Shown here piece by piece: positions 62,460-64,000 of a stretch of DNA of 64,000 bases. The stretch is from NCBI GenBank assembly GCA_013399115.1, contig VXAA01001508.1:327507-391506 (forward strand), written 5' to 3'. Under the pieces are notes generated by a model. The model had not been told where the DNA came from. It worked only from the letters and a program-made list of their open reading frames with translations, and searched no databases. This DNA comes from Anseranas semipalmata. Its lineage: Eukaryota > Chordata > Aves > Anseriformes > Anseranatidae. Each line of letters begins with the position of its first letter. Positions within the stretch are counted from its first letter, which is position 1. Made by a program: the position numbers and the translations under genes.

Positions 62460-64000
62460 GTCAGAACTCTTGCCAGTGTTATTTCTAACCAGTGGAAATT
62501 CTTTACCGTTGAAGTGTGAAGAGTTAACGTGGATATAGGTTTTAATGATTTGATCCTACCCTCACATACATGATTGAGTGTTACTGGATATCTAATCAGC
62601 TAGTAAATGAACACAGCAACCAGTTTACATGCTGCATGATAGCAAAATCATCTTCAAAAGATGTCTGAAAGTGTAAAAGAATTGGTGTGTATGTGACATG
62701 AGCATGTCCTGCTTTAAAGCTTCTTTGTAACTTTGACTTACCTTCTGCTTGCTGCTTTTATGAGCTATTGCTGAGTAGATTGACTCTTACATTTGTGTTT
62801 GCTTACTGCTTTCACAGTGTTTACATGCTCTTCAGTCCCGGTGATGTATTTGTTGAGGTTGGTAAATCTAATGGGAAAAGAAAAATGTTTAAGCTTCACA
62901 GTTTTGATTGTGCTTTACAAAGCACTGGTTTTGCTTTGGCAGGTAGTTGAAAAGGTGCTTGAGTTGTTCAGTAACTTCAGGTGGGGAGAATGTGTACAGT
63001 CAGATCTCGACACTTCGGAGGATTGATTTCCTTTTTATTGTTATTATATATTTAATTTTAAATACATATAGGGTAAAATACATGTCTGGTTAACCTTCTA
63101 GTAAAGCCTAGTTAGCTTGGCTGTGCAAGTCTGGAGTGGAGATCATAGAATTATAGAATGGCCTGGGTTGGAAGGGACCTGAAGGATCATCTGGTTCCAA
63201 CCCCCTGCCGTAGGCAGGGACACCACTCACTAGATCAGGTTGCTCAGGGCCTCATCTAACCTGGCCTTGAACACCTCCAGGGATGGGGCATCCACAGCCT
63301 CTCTGGGCAACCTGTTCCAGTGCCTCACCACCCTCTGAGTGAAAAACTTCTAACCTTTAATCTAAATCTCCCCTTTTTTAGTTTAAAACCATTCCCCCTT
63401 GTCCTATTGTTATCTACCCAAGTAAAGAGTCCTTCTCTATCCTTTTTATAAGACCCCCTTTAAGTATAAGATGAGAAGATTGTTACGATTCATCATACTT
63501 TGGAGTATCCTTCTCTATCCTCGTGTGACTGAACCCTGCCGTTAACTGCTCTGAGTCACTGTGTAATTGGACTGTCCTGGTAACGGAAAGTTACGTTGGC
63601 CTGAGGCTTTCATTTCATCAGTTTTATATTGCAGTAGGACCAAAGCAAGGTTTGCTGTGTTTTCCAGACAGCGTTTGTAAAAGCATACAGATTGAAAACT
63701 GCAAACCTGAGCTCTCCAGTATCATAACATTATGAAGTAGTTCTAATAGGTTCTGATACTGCACCTTAAGTGAACCACAGTAATTATAACCCAGCTGACG
63801 GGCCATCTTGCTCCCTTCCCCTTTACCTTTCCCATCTTCCTCTTTCAATCTGTTAGGCCTCTGCACGAACACGGTTGCTCTCCTGAGTGACTTGAGTTGG
63901 GAAGGAGTGCATTCTGAAAGCAGTCCCTTTCAGATGTACTTTGGTTGCCAGCTCTAGAGCTTGTGTGAAAACAGTGCTTGAAGTGTGGAAAGAAATTGTC
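62460..64000 (+). other. CDK5RAP2: CDK5RAP2 intron 7 (continues past window)
   Basis: At least 1.5 kb of intron. It contains an antisense CR1 fragment at 63142-63465, and no further exon is seen before the edge. Confidence 0.8.
63142..63465 (-). mobile_element. CR1 LINE 3' fragment, antisense
   Basis: The plus strand begins ATCATAGAATTATAGAATGG, the reverse complement of the CR1 terminal repeats. It continues with GGGTTGGAAGGGACCTGAAG, CCAACCCCCTGCC, AACCTGGCCTTGAACACCTC, GGGCAACCTGTTCCAGTGCC and CCCCCTTGTCCTATTG. It fades out near 63465. It is a typical 5'-truncated copy in a CDK5RAP2 intron, opposite to the gene. Confidence 0.95.

Larger units (their letters stand above)
51038..64000 (+). 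other. CDK5RAP2: CDK5RAP2 gene (first seven coding exons; continues beyond window)
   Basis: CDK5RAP2 (CEP215) is a large coiled-coil centrosomal scaffold. It binds and activates gamma-tubulin ring complexes through its N-terminal CM1 motif, and human mutations cause primary microcephaly. Seven phase-compatible exons give residues 1-215 of a protein of roughly 1,900 residues in mammals. CM1 lies near residues 56-85 (MKDYENQITDLKKENFNLKL), and Phe71 aligns with human Phe75, a residue important for gamma-tubulin complex binding. From there on the protein is charged coiled coil. The first 39 residues are poorly conserved. Upstream MEGF9 is on the same strand, as in mammals. Confidence 0.95.

Overview
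The window is vertebrate nuclear DNA, almost certainly avian. It holds spliced genes with canonical GT-AG introns and 3' ends of CR1 retrotransposons, including the bird-type terminal ATTCTGTG repeats. The gene order MEGF9 then CDK5RAP2, both on the + strand, matches the same-strand order at human 9q33, which corresponds to chicken chromosome 17. The species within birds cannot be fixed from the sequence alone. There is no bacterial, phage or CRISPR content.

Layout: 1-145 is a CpG-rich edge, probably the tail of the MEGF9 promoter/first-exon island. The usual Ser/Thr/Pro-rich first exon of MEGF9 is not recognisable in the window. From there to 22363 is a long GC-rich intron 1. MEGF9 exons follow at 22364-22565, 33306-33445, 36979-37113, 38035-38307 and 42427-42881 (stop), and all phases join. 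Together they encode about 401 residues: five laminin-type EGF modules, a Ser/Thr-rich stalk, one transmembrane helix and a conserved cytoplasmic tail. The 3' UTR probably runs to about 47475.

About 3 kb of non-coding DNA (47476-50350) separates MEGF9 from the CpG-island promoter of CDK5RAP2 (50350-51500). That promoter carries seven same-strand copies of an AA(G/C)ATGGC core in 350 bp, spaced near 43 bp or its multiples. This YY1/TISU-like array is the most unusual structure in the window. CDK5RAP2 starts at 51038, and its first seven coding exons (through 62459) encode 215 residues including the CM1 gamma-tubulin-complex-binding motif. The gene runs off the right edge.

Repeats are sparse: CR1 fragments near 17.3-17.7 kb, 21.7-22.3 kb (two, opposed) and 63.1-63.5 kb, some A-rich and dinucleotide tracts, and two N gaps in low-complexity sequence. 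Base composition shifts from GC-rich, CpG-bearing introns on the left to AT-rich sequence right of about 41-42 kb, interrupted by the CDK5RAP2 island. The two genes have unrelated roles (a membrane EGF-repeat protein and a centrosomal scaffold) and appear to be neighbours by conserved synteny only.
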